A stretch of 30,528 bases of DNA. Source: a virus. Made by a program: the position numbers and the translations under genes. Positions 15,773 through 23,178 of the stretch are shown one piece after another. How positions within the stretch are numbered: the first letter of the stretch is position 1; every line of letters begins with the position of its first letter. The notes beneath the pieces were generated by a model. That model worked only from the letters and a program-made list of their open reading frames with translations, was not told the origin of the DNA and did no database searches. The stretch is from positions 1 to 30,528 of the IMG/VR virus record IMGVR_UViG_3300006923_000088; one strand, given 5' to 3'.

Positions 15773-16242
15773 TCTATTAATTCCTTATATAGTTCGGCAG
15801 GGGATACGCACTGTTTAATCTCGTATCCACAGCACCGAAGTATTTCACACACTAATGTAGCACAGGTCTTTGGTTTCTTAGCTCCAAACCATCTTGTTAC
15901 AAAGAACCATATGAGAACTTTCCTCACACTTCCTTGATACAAACCTGAGATAATCTTATCTATCCCTGTGATATCTACGTCTAACTCTCCTAAACAAATA
16001 TAAAGATCTGGACTCCCTAGAAATTTGTCTACAGTATCAGAAGATGCAAATGTAGCATTCTTTTTTACTAAGGCAACTAAAGAATTCTCTCCTATCTTTA
16101 TAGTACAATGGGTGTAACAACACTTAGTTATGTGTCGTATCATACTTACCCATACTTTCTCTATCTTAGTAGACTGCTTATTAAAGATGTCATACATACT
16201 ATGATCATATCTATAAAAACCTACCTCAACATTTAATGACAT
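15760..16242 (-). CDS. Putative permuted papain-fold (NlpC/P60-like) protein
   Basis: 160 aa from ATG 16242 (AAGGA ~11 bases upstream, overlapping the polymerase end); a TTG three codons earlier is less likely. Two blocks suggest a circularly permuted papain fold: YTHCTIKIGENS (residues ~42-54) with His in an 'sHv~i~~' strand, and later KTCATLVCEILRCCGYEI (~128-146) with a candidate nucleophile Cys in a 'tCs~lva~~L~' helix, followed by SPAELYKEL ('sP~dLy~~l'). His-before-Cys order is what permuted (YiiX-like) NlpC/P60 proteins show. A membrane-like stretch VLIWFFVTRW lies just before. It could be a peptidase, amidase or lipid hydrolase, for instance an endolysin substitute since no T7-type amidase is seen. 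Fold call is tentative. Confidence 0.5.
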   Translation of the reverse strand: MSLNVEVGFYRYDHSMYDIFNKQSTKIEKVWVSMIRHITKCCYTHCTIKIGENSLVALVKKNATFASSDTVDKFLGSPDLYICLGELDVDITGIDKIISGLYQGSVRKVLIWFFVTRWFGAKKPKTCATLVCEILRCCGYEIKQCVSPAELYKELIECNS

Positions 16243-17936
16243 TCCGACCAATCCTTTCCGATCCTATAGTCTCCTTCTAAAGCAATAGAACAACCCAGCC
16301 GTTCACCAGCTTCCGTTATGCTATCGCATCCCATCTGCCCCACCTCTTCAGCTAACTCAGGTACACATTCCATTTGCCATTCATCATGCACAGTAGCCAT
16401 GAATTTAACCCTGTCCTGATACTTCTTCTTCTTTATCTTACGATCAAAGATACATTGAGCAAGCTTCATCACGATAGCCCCATCACCCTGTAGTTGTACA
16501 TTCAAGGCAGCATGTGCTGACCTACATGGTACAAGTCTACCGTCGAGTAAGGATATCTTTCCAAGCTTCTTAACCTGAAACTTACAGTCATCTATAACCT
16601 TCTTCAAAGCAGGAAGACCATCTAAGAATTGTTTCTTAAGTTTTCTACCCATGTAAGAAGACTTACCAACAATCTCACCAATCCTAGCATCTCCAGCTCC
16701 ATAGATAAAACCATAGAAAAATGTCTTAGCATCATTCCTGTTAGATAATCCAGCTAACCTCTGGTTCTCTGAGTGGATATCCTTCTCGGTAATGATCTTA
16801 CCATATGCTCCCTTATCAAAGGGATACATACGATTCCCAAGCATCCTTGCCTCTAGTCCTTTAGCATCTATCCCTACCTGTAGCCATCCCTCTCTAGGAA
16901 CAAATAACCGCCTAGCTCTAGGGTCTCCTGATACCTGTTGTAGGTTTGGTTGGTTAGCGGTCATTCTTCCTGTGACCGTACCCTGTGGGTTTATAGACCC
17001 ATGTATCCTACCATCTCTAGAGTTAGATGCCCTAGTTATCCAGTCGGTAACCTGCCCCATTAACTTTATAATATTAAAATATTCTACCAAGACCTTAGCT
17101 TCGGGGAAGTTAAGCTTCTTGAGTACAGACTCATCAACCTTAGGATTTCCTTTGTCTGTTAATGGTGGCTTCCAGTTATATTTATCACCAAGCCTCTCAG
17201 CTATCTGCTTACGAGATCCCGGATTGAATTTAATAACCTGATCCTTTAGTTTCTTCCCTGTCTTATCAGAATATCTTTCAATAATCTTAGTAGGAAAGAC
17301 TCTTTTGAATCCGTTCTCGATCACCGTCTTCCTCTTTTGTAAAGTATGGTCTAGTTCTATGGCTGCTTTCAGATCGAAGCCAAAACCATTTCCAGTTTGT
17401 GTAGCAATGATCTTAGATAAGATATGCTCTAGAGATATTATCTTTTCATGTGTCATAATATACTCTAGTTGTTCTAGATATATAGCCTTATTAACCTGAG
17501 TATCTTGTACACAGTATTCTAACATCTCTTCACTGAATACTTCCCATCCTCCAGCATACTCTTCCTTATATACCCCAAGTGCCCTGCCCCACATCTCTAA
17601 AGAGTTTCCTCCAAGAGGGTGTTGATTGCGGTCGGGATACATTAGTTTACTTATTATTAAAGTATCTATAGTATCTGTGGGTATCTTACCGTACAATCTC
17701 TCCAATAAAGGGATGTCATACATGGTAATATTATGACCAACCAATAGGTCAGCCTCTCGTAACATTTGTACACCTTCCTCGATCTCAGATGGACCAAAGG
17801 TTTTAACAGTGTCGCTGTCTAAATCTAAGCACACCATACAATGCACTGTATCTCCTTCTGGGACAGAGACTCCCTTCTTCCCGAGTACTAACTCAGAAAG
17901 ACCATTCCCCTCAATATCAAATACGATACGGTTCAT
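16233..17936 (-). CDS. DNA polymerase, family A, T7 gp5-like with proofreading exonuclease
   Basis: 567 aa (T7 gp5 is 704), so the thumb and thioredoxin-binding part is shorter. Exonuclease: Asp7/Glu9 in DIEG, LVGHNITMYDIPLL (Exo II), and YCVQD (Exo III), so proofreading should be active. Polymerase: motif A VGIDAKGLEARML (Asp357), motif B RNDAKTFFYGFIYGAGD (Arg400, Lys404, Tyr408), motif C VHDE (His517, Asp518). The residue matching T7 Tyr526/E. coli Pol I Phe762 is Tyr408. MTANQPNLQQVSG is the usual template-contact block. No clear thioredoxin-binding insertion is visible, so the processivity factor is unclear. ATG at 17936 has AGGAG six bases upstream. Works with the primase-helicase, SSB and exonuclease nearby. 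Confidence 0.97.
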   Translation of the reverse strand: MNRIVFDIEGNGLSELVLGKKGVSVPEGDTVHCMVCLDLDSDTVKTFGPSEIEEGVQMLREADLLVGHNITMYDIPLLERLYGKIPTDTIDTLIISKLMYPDRNQHPLGGNSLEMWGRALGVYKEEYAGGWEVFSEEMLEYCVQDTQVNKAIYLEQLEYIMTHEKIISLEHILSKIIATQTGNGFGFDLKAAIELDHTLQKRKTVIENGFKRVFPTKIIERYSDKTGKKLKDQVIKFNPGSRKQIAERLGDKYNWKPPLTDKGNPKVDESVLKKLNFPEAKVLVEYFNIIKLMGQVTDWITRASNSRDGRIHGSINPQGTVTGRMTANQPNLQQVSGDPRARRLFVPREGWLQVGIDAKGLEARMLGNRMYPFDKGAYGKIITEKDIHSENQRLAGLSNRNDAKTFFYGFIYGAGDARIGEIVGKSSYMGRKLKKQFLDGLPALKKVIDDCKFQVKKLGKISLLDGRLVPCRSAHAALNVQLQGDGAIVMKLAQCIFDRKIKKKKYQDRVKFMATVHDEWQMECVPELAEEVGQMGCDSITEAGERLGCSIALEGDYRIGKDWSECH

Positions 17937-17945
17937 AAGTATCTC

Positions 17946-18263
17946 CTAAAAATATCTCCACATTCCCTTCTGTTGCCATTCCTTAGGTGGTGTTGAATCA
18001 TCACCATGAAATTTAATCGACGAATACATCAGCCCCTGTGGAGTTATGACATGTATGTACGTGTGATTATTATGTTCATATGTTACTTGTACCTTACCGA
18101 GATCTCTCTCTACATTCACAGGTACATTTGCAGAACCATTCCCAAAGTTCATGGGAATCGAATGTTCCCCTGAAACCATAGAGGTAAGGTCTGCTCCTAG
18201 TGTTACACCTTCTCCGCCGATGGTGTCACTTACGAATTCCATTATATTATTTTCTTCAGTCAT
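17946..18263 (-). CDS. 105-aa hypothetical protein in replication module
   Basis: ATG at 18263 lies in an eight-base overlap with the ParB-like gene; it ends nine bases before the polymerase. The product is acidic at the start (MTEENNIMEFVSDTIGGEGV), then beta-rich with VQVTYEHNNHTYIHVITPQG near residues 58-77, and ends WQQKGMWRYF. No motif or family recognised. Position between a ParB-like protein and DNA polymerase suggests a replication or DNA-handling accessory, for example a polymerase partner, but this is inference from place alone. Confidence 0.75.
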   Translation of the reverse strand: MTEENNIMEFVSDTIGGEGVTLGADLTSMVSGEHSIPMNFGNGSANVPVNVERDLGKVQVTYEHNNHTYIHVITPQGLMYSSIKFHGDDSTPPKEWQQKGMWRYF

Positions 18264-18735
18264 CTAAACCAAACTCCTTATAACTAGCCAACATCTTTCC
18301 TAAATTATGCATGTGCTCCACATTAAAACTTCTTAACACTATACAGTCTATATGAGTAGCACCCATCTTCTTTGCTGCTCCTAATCTACAGTTACCGTAT
18401 CCTACGATATACTGTGGACCATCTGAGTAAGGGATGTTCTGAAACTTATTGCCCCAATATCCCGAACCAGTTAAATGCCTAGGAAATATATATTCTCCTT
18501 GGTCATCTCTATCTCTATAATTCCTAAAGAACTGATGCGTAACTAGGGGGTTAACTAGCCCCTCCTCTGGTAGATTTATTAATAACTTCTCTACCAACTT
18601 AGGATTACCACCTAAGTTTTTAGGATGGTATAAACACTCTATCGGTATTCTCTCAACTACAAAATCAGGGACTGCCCAATTCTTAGAGAAGGTACCATAG
18701 TCTGCTAAACATTGATTCTTAGATTCTAATATCAT
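18256..18735 (-). CDS. ParB-like (ParB/Srx-fold) protein, copy 1
   Basis: 159 aa. The ParB/sulfiredoxin-type domain is seen in VERIPIECLYHPKN, LLINLPEEGLVNPLVTHQF ('~~i~~~G~~~Pi~V'), and the signature YIVGYGNCRLGAAKKMGATH ('~~~~GnhRl~Aakklg~~~ipv~v'). ParB-fold proteins can be CTPases, nucleases or binding factors; the nucleotide/DNA-contact box GNCRLGAAKKMG is intact. No helix-turn-helix follows, so it is not a classic partition ParB. The start overlaps the primase-helicase stop by one base. A second ParB-like gene lies at 23172-23657. Both may share a job in replication or host-DNA handling; the target is unknown. Confidence 0.78.
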   Translation of the reverse strand: MILESKNQCLADYGTFSKNWAVPDFVVERIPIECLYHPKNLGGNPKLVEKLLINLPEEGLVNPLVTHQFFRNYRDRDDQGEYIFPRHLTGSGYWGNKFQNIPYSDGPQYIVGYGNCRLGAAKKMGATHIDCIVLRSFNVEHMHNLGKMLASYKEFGLDD

Positions 18736-20459
18736 TAGTTATCTCCAACGGGTCTAAACTCTGCCGAACCATCATCACCAATAACTATATCTACCTCATC
18801 TAATCTACCTGTTTTCCTATTGAAATACAAAGCACTAGCAACACCTGCTCTACCTGTGAGCCTATTCTTTAGAACTCTAACAGTGGTGGTATTAGCTAGG
18901 TTGTCGTCAGGATTCTGTCTATCCCTCTCTAAACCTACGACCACATTAGGTACACTTGCTAGCGAGCCAGAGCCACGAAGATCTTGTAAGGTAATCCTAT
19001 CTCCCTCTTCGTATGCTTTATTTGTTTTCTTTAGTTGAGATACAACATCAATACGTACACCAGTACGAGAGACCAACCCACGTAACTCTTTCATTATGTT
19101 ATCAATGAGTAAACGCTCTGAAGAACCTCCATCAAAATCACTTGACGATCCCATTAATCCAGCAGCTGCCGCAGTAATATGATCTAGTACAATAACATCT
19201 ACCTTAAGAGATACCGCCATGTATTCCATTCTAGCACAAAGATTCTTAAGTCCATTGTTTCCTAGGTGATCATACACATAGAAGGATGTTTGTCCTAGTT
19301 TAGTTCTAGCATTAGCATACTCTTCATCCGTTAGATCATCAATGTAATCCATGAATACAGGATCTCTCCCCATCTTCTCATTAAGATCATTCATTAGCTT
19401 CGCAGCTTTGATAGCCCTAACAGGTTTATTAATCATCAAGGAAATCATATCATCCATAGTTTCCTTTGGTGCTTCCTCTAACATTATAGCACCCACACTA
19501 CGCCCCTCTTCAAGGTGGTGGTGCATCAACTCTCTAAGGATTGTTGTCTTGCCTGATCCAGTACCACTAGCCCACAATGTAATCTCTCCAGACCTTTGTC
19601 CAATAAGGAACTCAGTCAAAGTGTTAAAGGGAAAGGGATACACTCTTGTTTCTGATAAATCTTGAGTATCTATAACCCTAGAGATATGTAAGATCTCATC
19701 TGGTGCGAATGGTTGGGCTTCCCATAACGCAGACACAGCATCATCAGCCATACCCTTCTTAAGACATTCGTTACCATCCTTACAAGGTAGCGTAGCAATC
19801 TTACACTTACCCGGAGGTAATATCTCTGCCACCTTAACCATCGCCTCCTTGCCAGGATCGTCTTGATCGAAGCATAATACTACTTCATCATAAGATACTA
19901 CCCATTCAAGGTTATCTTTGATTGCTTTCACAGCACCCGCTGCTCCGTTAGGTAAAGATACTACACCCCACCTACCACCAAGCATCTGGTTAATAGCCAT
20001 GCAATCATACTCTCCTTCGGTAATGATGATTCTCTTACCTCCCTTACGCCATAGGTGTTGACCCCATAGTGTGGGATGTGAGTTGTCTCCATTCCAAAAG
20101 AACTTCTTATTTGAACCACGTAAATGTTGAGCAACTAAAGTTCCATCCTTATAGTAGTTAGCAATCTCTAACTTCTCATCCATGTTACACTGATAATTAT
20201 ATTTCTTTGCGGTCTCCTTAGTGATACCACGCTTAAGATTGCCAACACAATCTCCAGTATACTTAGTAAACTCCAAAGATTTGTTCACTGGTTTCACTGA
20301 TACTTCTCCTTTGGCTGAATTATAGTAACCACAACTAAAGCAATAGCTATGTCCGTCATCATAATTAGCTAAGTTATCTCCAGATCTATCATGACCTTTC
20401 GATGCACACGAAGGACATCTGCCTCTACTTGTAACTACACTTTCTTCTTCTATTTTCAT
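18735..20459 (-). CDS. Primase-helicase, T7 gp4-like
   Basis: 574 aa (T7 gp4A 566). Three parts in order: a zinc-binding domain with Cys15, Cys18, Cys40, Cys43; a TOPRIM primase core with IIITEGEYDCMAI (~residue 140), and VVLCFDQDDPGKEA with the acidic DxD; and a hexameric helicase with Walker A WASGTGSGKTT (Lys304), Walker B VDVIVLDHI, VSQLKK (H3), and LRGSGSLASVPNVVVGLERD with an arginine-rich H4 region. It synthesises primers and unwinds the fork. Having the zinc domain, it matches full-length gp4A. ATG 20459 overlaps the stop of a 22-codon ORF (AATGA), so translation is likely coupled to it. Ends in a TAATG overlap with ParB-like 1. Confidence 0.97.
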   Translation of the reverse strand: MKIEEESVVTSRGRCPSCASKGHDRSGDNLANYDDGHSYCFSCGYYNSAKGEVSVKPVNKSLEFTKYTGDCVGNLKRGITKETAKKYNYQCNMDEKLEIANYYKDGTLVAQHLRGSNKKFFWNGDNSHPTLWGQHLWRKGGKRIIITEGEYDCMAINQMLGGRWGVVSLPNGAAGAVKAIKDNLEWVVSYDEVVLCFDQDDPGKEAMVKVAEILPPGKCKIATLPCKDGNECLKKGMADDAVSALWEAQPFAPDEILHISRVIDTQDLSETRVYPFPFNTLTEFLIGQRSGEITLWASGTGSGKTTILRELMHHHLEEGRSVGAIMLEEAPKETMDDMISLMINKPVRAIKAAKLMNDLNEKMGRDPVFMDYIDDLTDEEYANARTKLGQTSFYVYDHLGNNGLKNLCARMEYMAVSLKVDVIVLDHITAAAAGLMGSSSDFDGGSSERLLIDNIMKELRGLVSRTGVRIDVVSQLKKTNKAYEEGDRITLQDLRGSGSLASVPNVVVGLERDRQNPDDNLANTTTVRVLKNRLTGRAGVASALYFNRKTGRLDEVDIVIGDDGSAEFRPVGDN

Positions 20460-20524
20460 TCTCCATCTCCATTATCTATTTGCACCCCACCATTTTTTTC
20501 TTCTTCTAAAATTTTCCAGGTCAT
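20456..20524 (-). CDS. 22-aa ORF coupled to the primase-helicase start
   Basis: ATG at 20524 has an excellent site (AAAGGAGAGAGTT before it). It reads MTWKILEEEKNGGVQIDNGD and two more residues, stopping at TGA 20456-20458, which overlaps the primase-helicase ATG by the four-base ATGA arrangement. It fills the only gap in this part. It may be a real micro-protein or a leader whose translation sets how often the primase start is used. The weaker purine run of its own at the primase start supports coupling. Confidence 0.5.
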   Translation of the reverse strand: MTWKILEEEKNGGVQIDNGDGE

Positions 20525-20539
20525 AACTCTCTCCTTTAA

Positions 20540-21085
20540 TCATATCCATTCTCCTGTTAGATACTTACCATTGAATTTTAAGTTTACACAGTACTGCTTA
20601 AGCTTATCCATCCACCACTCCATTGGTTCTACTGTTGGGTGTAGGTTTTTTCCTAGTGATAATATACTACTAGGTCTATGAGATATACTATATATAAATA
20701 TACCACAAGGCTTACTGATTCTAGACATCTCTTTCAGTACCTCGTCCACCTCTTCAGGCAACAGGTGCTCTAGAGCATCAAAGGAAGTCACAACATCAGC
20801 ATACCCATCAGGTAATGATACCTTATGCATCGGCTCTATCAAGTCTGCTTTAGGGTTAACAAAATCTACCCCTACTCCAGATATGTTGGAATTACTAATG
20901 GATTTAATAAAAGAATTATCACCGCATCCAAAATCAACTACAGTTCCTCCGTCTTTATCAATCAGAAAAGCATGTACTAAGGGTTTCGCACTCTTACCAT
21001 GATTCGAAGCACCATAATTTGGTCTTGTGGATAATAATTCTACATACTTATTCCTCTCTAGTATCCTTTGTTCGTCTAATCCCAC
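20540..21085 (-). CDS. SAM-dependent methyltransferase, class I
   Basis: 181 aa from GTG 21085, with AAGGAG seven bases upstream. Motif I TVVDFGCGDNSFIKSI (~residues 48-63) binds SAM; the acidic end of strand 2 is GVGVDFVNPKADLI; motif IV region is ADVVTSFDALEHLLPEEVDE ('D~v~~~~vleHl~d~~~~l~e'), followed by LKEMSRISKPCGIFIYSI. This is the ubiquitous 'type 11' fold. Substrate not evident; there is no DNA-methylase catalytic motif (DPPY or PCQ), so base methylation is not indicated. Sits between RusA and primase genes, so a nucleic-acid or nucleotide-related target is possible. Confidence 0.85.
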   Translation of the reverse strand: MGLDEQRILERNKYVELLSTRPNYGASNHGKSAKPLVHAFLIDKDGGTVVDFGCGDNSFIKSISNSNISGVGVDFVNPKADLIEPMHKVSLPDGYADVVTSFDALEHLLPEEVDEVLKEMSRISKPCGIFIYSISHRPSSILSLGKNLHPTVEPMEWWMDKLKQYCVNLKFNGKYLTGEWI

Positions 21086-21089
21086 AACC

Positions 21090-21467
21090 TTACTCCTTAG
21101 AATTTATACCTAATGTAAAATAACCAGGCTCTCCCTTGGGAGCCCACTGTTTAGTCACATACATCGAACGAATCTGTTTATCATCAACCCATAGTTTGCC
21201 GTTCATTACATCAAAGATAGCCTTTGTAAAGTTATCTATGTCAGCATTAGGACAATCGAGTTTAGTACTCTTAGGTCGTGTGATATACAGTTCAAGATCT
21301 ACGTGCAGTGGGCTCTCAATCAAGGGGTAGTCGGTTCCAATAATATCATACACACATTCAGCCGCTTCCTCCCTGAATCTCTTGTATGGTCCTGTAAAGT
21401 AGGCACCATACCGAGAGACCCTAGGGCGGCTAGCGGCGATAGGTGATATTGGGAATGTCCAATCCAT
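21090..21467 (-). CDS. RusA-family Holliday junction resolvase
   Basis: 125 aa, the size of RusA (120 aa). The N-terminal block SRPRVSRYGAYFTGPYKRFR matches 'p~~~~RpR~~~~g~~y~p~~~~~~r', and the catalytic region PNADIDNFTKAIFDVMNGKLW then VDDKQI carries the conserved Asp residues (P-x-x-D-x-DN-x-x-K-x-x-x-D, then DD). RusA cuts four-way junctions symmetrically and would resolve branched concatemers before packaging. T7 uses gp3 endonuclease I for this; the replacement by RusA is a module swap. Its ATG overlaps the SSB stop (TGATG), so the two are co-translated. Confidence 0.92.
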   Translation of the reverse strand: MDWTFPISPIAASRPRVSRYGAYFTGPYKRFREEAAECVYDIIGTDYPLIESPLHVDLELYITRPKSTKLDCPNADIDNFTKAIFDVMNGKLWVDDKQIRSMYVTKQWAPKGEPGYFTLGINSKE

Positions 21468-22015
21468 CAGAAGGGAAGATCATCTGCACCACCATCGGAG
21501 TCAGCTGGTATAGCATCCTCAGGTGGAGTGCGGTCAGGTTGCTCTGCTTCAAACGTAGAACCATCGAAACCATCAGTAGCTTCGAAGCCACCGCCATCAT
21601 AATCTCTTTCATTCTTCTCAATGATTTGGATACCATTAAGGAATAGACTTAGTGAGTTATCTCTACTAATTACAATAGGAAACAACTTAAGTTTAACCTT
21701 ATCCCCATTAAAGGGTAGGGCTGTTGTGGTATTAGCATTAGCATCTACACAAGGGAATGTTTTTACATTCTTCTTTACATAGAGTTTAGTCTTAGCTTTA
21801 AGGGTCATACCTTCTTCTACTTCTTTCATACCGTTTATCTTATCACAACCTAATTCTCGTTGAAGATCCTCAAGCTTCTGCTCTAGTTCTTTATCCAAGA
21901 TGATAGTGATATTATGATTCGAAGCATCAGCACCAAACTTATCGTCTGGTTTATGTAAGTGTGACCACTTTACTTCTACGGTTTCTGTTACAAATGATTC
22001 AGTCTTGTTCTTCAT
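21467..22015 (-). CDS. Single-stranded DNA-binding protein, T7 gp2.5-like
   Basis: 182 aa (T7 gp2.5 232 aa). It coats single-stranded DNA and couples the replisome through its tail. Family-like N-terminal sequence FGADASNHNITIILDKELEQ resembles the 'F~~d~~~y~~~l~~d~~~~~~l' OB-fold strands of phage gp2.5 types, and GDKVKLKLFPIVISRDNSLS forms later strands. The C-terminus is long, acidic and ends ...DSDGGADDLPF with a terminal Phe, close to the DDDIPF tip of bacterial SSB. Start ATG 22015 has AAGGAG seven bases upstream and overlaps the previous gene by 17 bases. Followed directly by RusA. Confidence 0.9.
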   Translation of the reverse strand: MKNKTESFVTETVEVKWSHLHKPDDKFGADASNHNITIILDKELEQKLEDLQRELGCDKINGMKEVEEGMTLKAKTKLYVKKNVKTFPCVDANANTTTALPFNGDKVKLKLFPIVISRDNSLSLFLNGIQIIEKNERDYDGGGFEATDGFDGSTFEAEQPDRTPPEDAIPADSDGGADDLPF

Positions 22016-22220
22016 TAGTTTCTCCTTCTTCTTCCATTGGCTTTGTACCTTCGGTTATAATAGTAGTAATCGTTTGATTAATACCATTAGAAATCTCTGT
22101 CAAAGCCTGACTTATATTACCCAGAAATGACAATACTACTTCCGTCTTAATTCCAGGTGGCAATTGAACATCTTGTTCTTCCATATTCTCAGTTACTACT
22201 TGTTCTTCTACACTTTCCAT
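21999..22220 (-). CDS. 73-aa acidic hypothetical protein
   Basis: The ATG at 22220 overlaps the metallophosphoesterase stop by one base. N- and C-termini are acidic (MESVEEQVVTENMEEQ, KPMEEEGETNEEQD); the centre VVLSFLGNISQALTEISNGI is an amphipathic helix that could oligomerise. No family recognised. Gene spacing places it in the metallophosphoesterase-SSB-RusA unit, so a helper of replication or recombination is the natural guess. Confidence 0.7.
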   Translation of the reverse strand: MESVEEQVVTENMEEQDVQLPPGIKTEVVLSFLGNISQALTEISNGINQTITTIITEGTKPMEEEGETNEEQD

Positions 22221-22891
22221 TAACTATTCTCCTTGTCCATTACCTCTAAGTAAGGGACTCCATCAATAACTACTCCAGCGGAGCAGATAACTTTCTTCAC
22301 ATGATTCTTAGCGTAGTTCATTGCTAGGTGATTAACGTCTACACCACAGCCTACGTTCATGCCGAAGATTCTAAAATTGTCCTGTCCCTCAAACCAATTC
22401 ACGTTGGCTATACTATGAGTATGTCCCGATACTGCGGAACAGGCACGACTTTTGGCTAAATTAAACGCAGGGTATTGGGAAGATAACCCAGTACCATGTG
22501 TATATAATACACCATCAATCATATGTGTGTACTCCCAATCCCAGTTGGGTGTACCATACACTTCATTATATTCTTTAAGATACATAGAAGGGATTCCTGA
22601 ATCAGACGCAAGCCTATGTACTCTTTCGTCGTGATTACCAATGCATACCTTTGCATTAGGAAACGCCTTGTGCCAGATCTTCATTGCTTCTTGAGTTTGT
22701 TTATACTCCTCAATAGCTGCCTGAGCTTCAGGGTGTTTCTTATGAAAAGAGATAGCATTATGGTCAATGATATCACCAATAAATACTGTCTCATTTGTTT
22801 TATATTTCCTTCTCACCTTCCTTATAAAAGAAAGATATTGAGGGTGAACAGCAGGTAAATGCAGGTCACCAATTACTAATACTCTACTCAC
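22220..22891 (-). CDS. Calcineurin-like metallophosphoesterase
   Basis: 223 aa from GTG 22891, which gives a four-base GTGA overlap with the preceding gene and has GGAG about nine bases upstream. An ATG at 22924 lacks a ribosome site. All metal-binding motifs are present: VIGDLHLPAVHP (Asp9, His11), FIGDIIDHNA, CIGNHDERV, YTHG, and SGHTHS. These bind two metals and hydrolyse phosphoesters: protein phosphatases, nucleases (SbcD/Mre11-like) and cyclic-nucleotide enzymes share the fold. It is too small for SbcD, and no SbcC partner is near. In lytic phages such enzymes are common but mostly uncharacterised. Substrate unknown. Confidence 0.9.
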   Translation of the reverse strand: MSRVLVIGDLHLPAVHPQYLSFIRKVRRKYKTNETVFIGDIIDHNAISFHKKHPEAQAAIEEYKQTQEAMKIWHKAFPNAKVCIGNHDERVHRLASDSGIPSMYLKEYNEVYGTPNWDWEYTHMIDGVLYTHGTGLSSQYPAFNLAKSRACSAVSGHTHSIANVNWFEGQDNFRIFGMNVGCGVDVNHLAMNYAKNHVKKVICSAGVVIDGVPYLEVMDKENS

Positions 22892-23178
22892 TTTACATGT
22901 CTCCGCTTGAACGCTTGTTTCCATTGAACAGATACAGAGGGTAAATCCATCCTCTTACTAGTTTCTTCCAAGGGATACGCTTCCTTGAACTGTCCTTTGT
23001 TATCCATTTTATGTACCCACTTAATTTTATAGCTCTCAGTAGGCTCGTAAAGATCAATCTCTCCTCGTATATGAGCCCTTTGAAGTTCATTAAGAGTATC
23101 ATAATCCTTACCACGGCAGTCAAACCTACGTCCATTAAGTTGACTACCTGGATTCTTCTTATACCATTCTTCTAACAC
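22888..23178 (-). CDS. 96-aa basic hypothetical protein next to ParB-like 2
   Basis: Starts with GTG at 23178, AAGGAG eight bases upstream, overlapping the ParB-like gene by seven bases. The product begins MLEEWYKKNPGSQLNGRRFD, has LNELQRAHIRGEIDLYEP in the middle and ends basic (WKQAFKRRHVK). A conserved-looking Trp pair and basic tail hint at nucleic-acid binding. No family known to me. Context: sandwiched between ParB-like 2 and the metallophosphoesterase with stop-start overlaps on both sides, so all three are probably made together. Confidence 0.7.
   Translation of the reverse strand: MLEEWYKKNPGSQLNGRRFDCRGKDYDTLNELQRAHIRGEIDLYEPTESYKIKWVHKMDNKGQFKEAYPLEETSKRMDLPSVSVQWKQAFKRRHVK

Noticed and set aside
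16792-17241. Plus-strand open frame of 149 codons
   Set aside because: Antisense to DNA polymerase motif regions; no start signal and Leu/Pro/Ser-rich shadow composition.
22892-22924. ATG 22924 as the metallophosphoesterase start
   Set aside because: No ribosome site and a long overlap; GTG 22891 gives a GTGA overlap and starts right at the conserved first strand.
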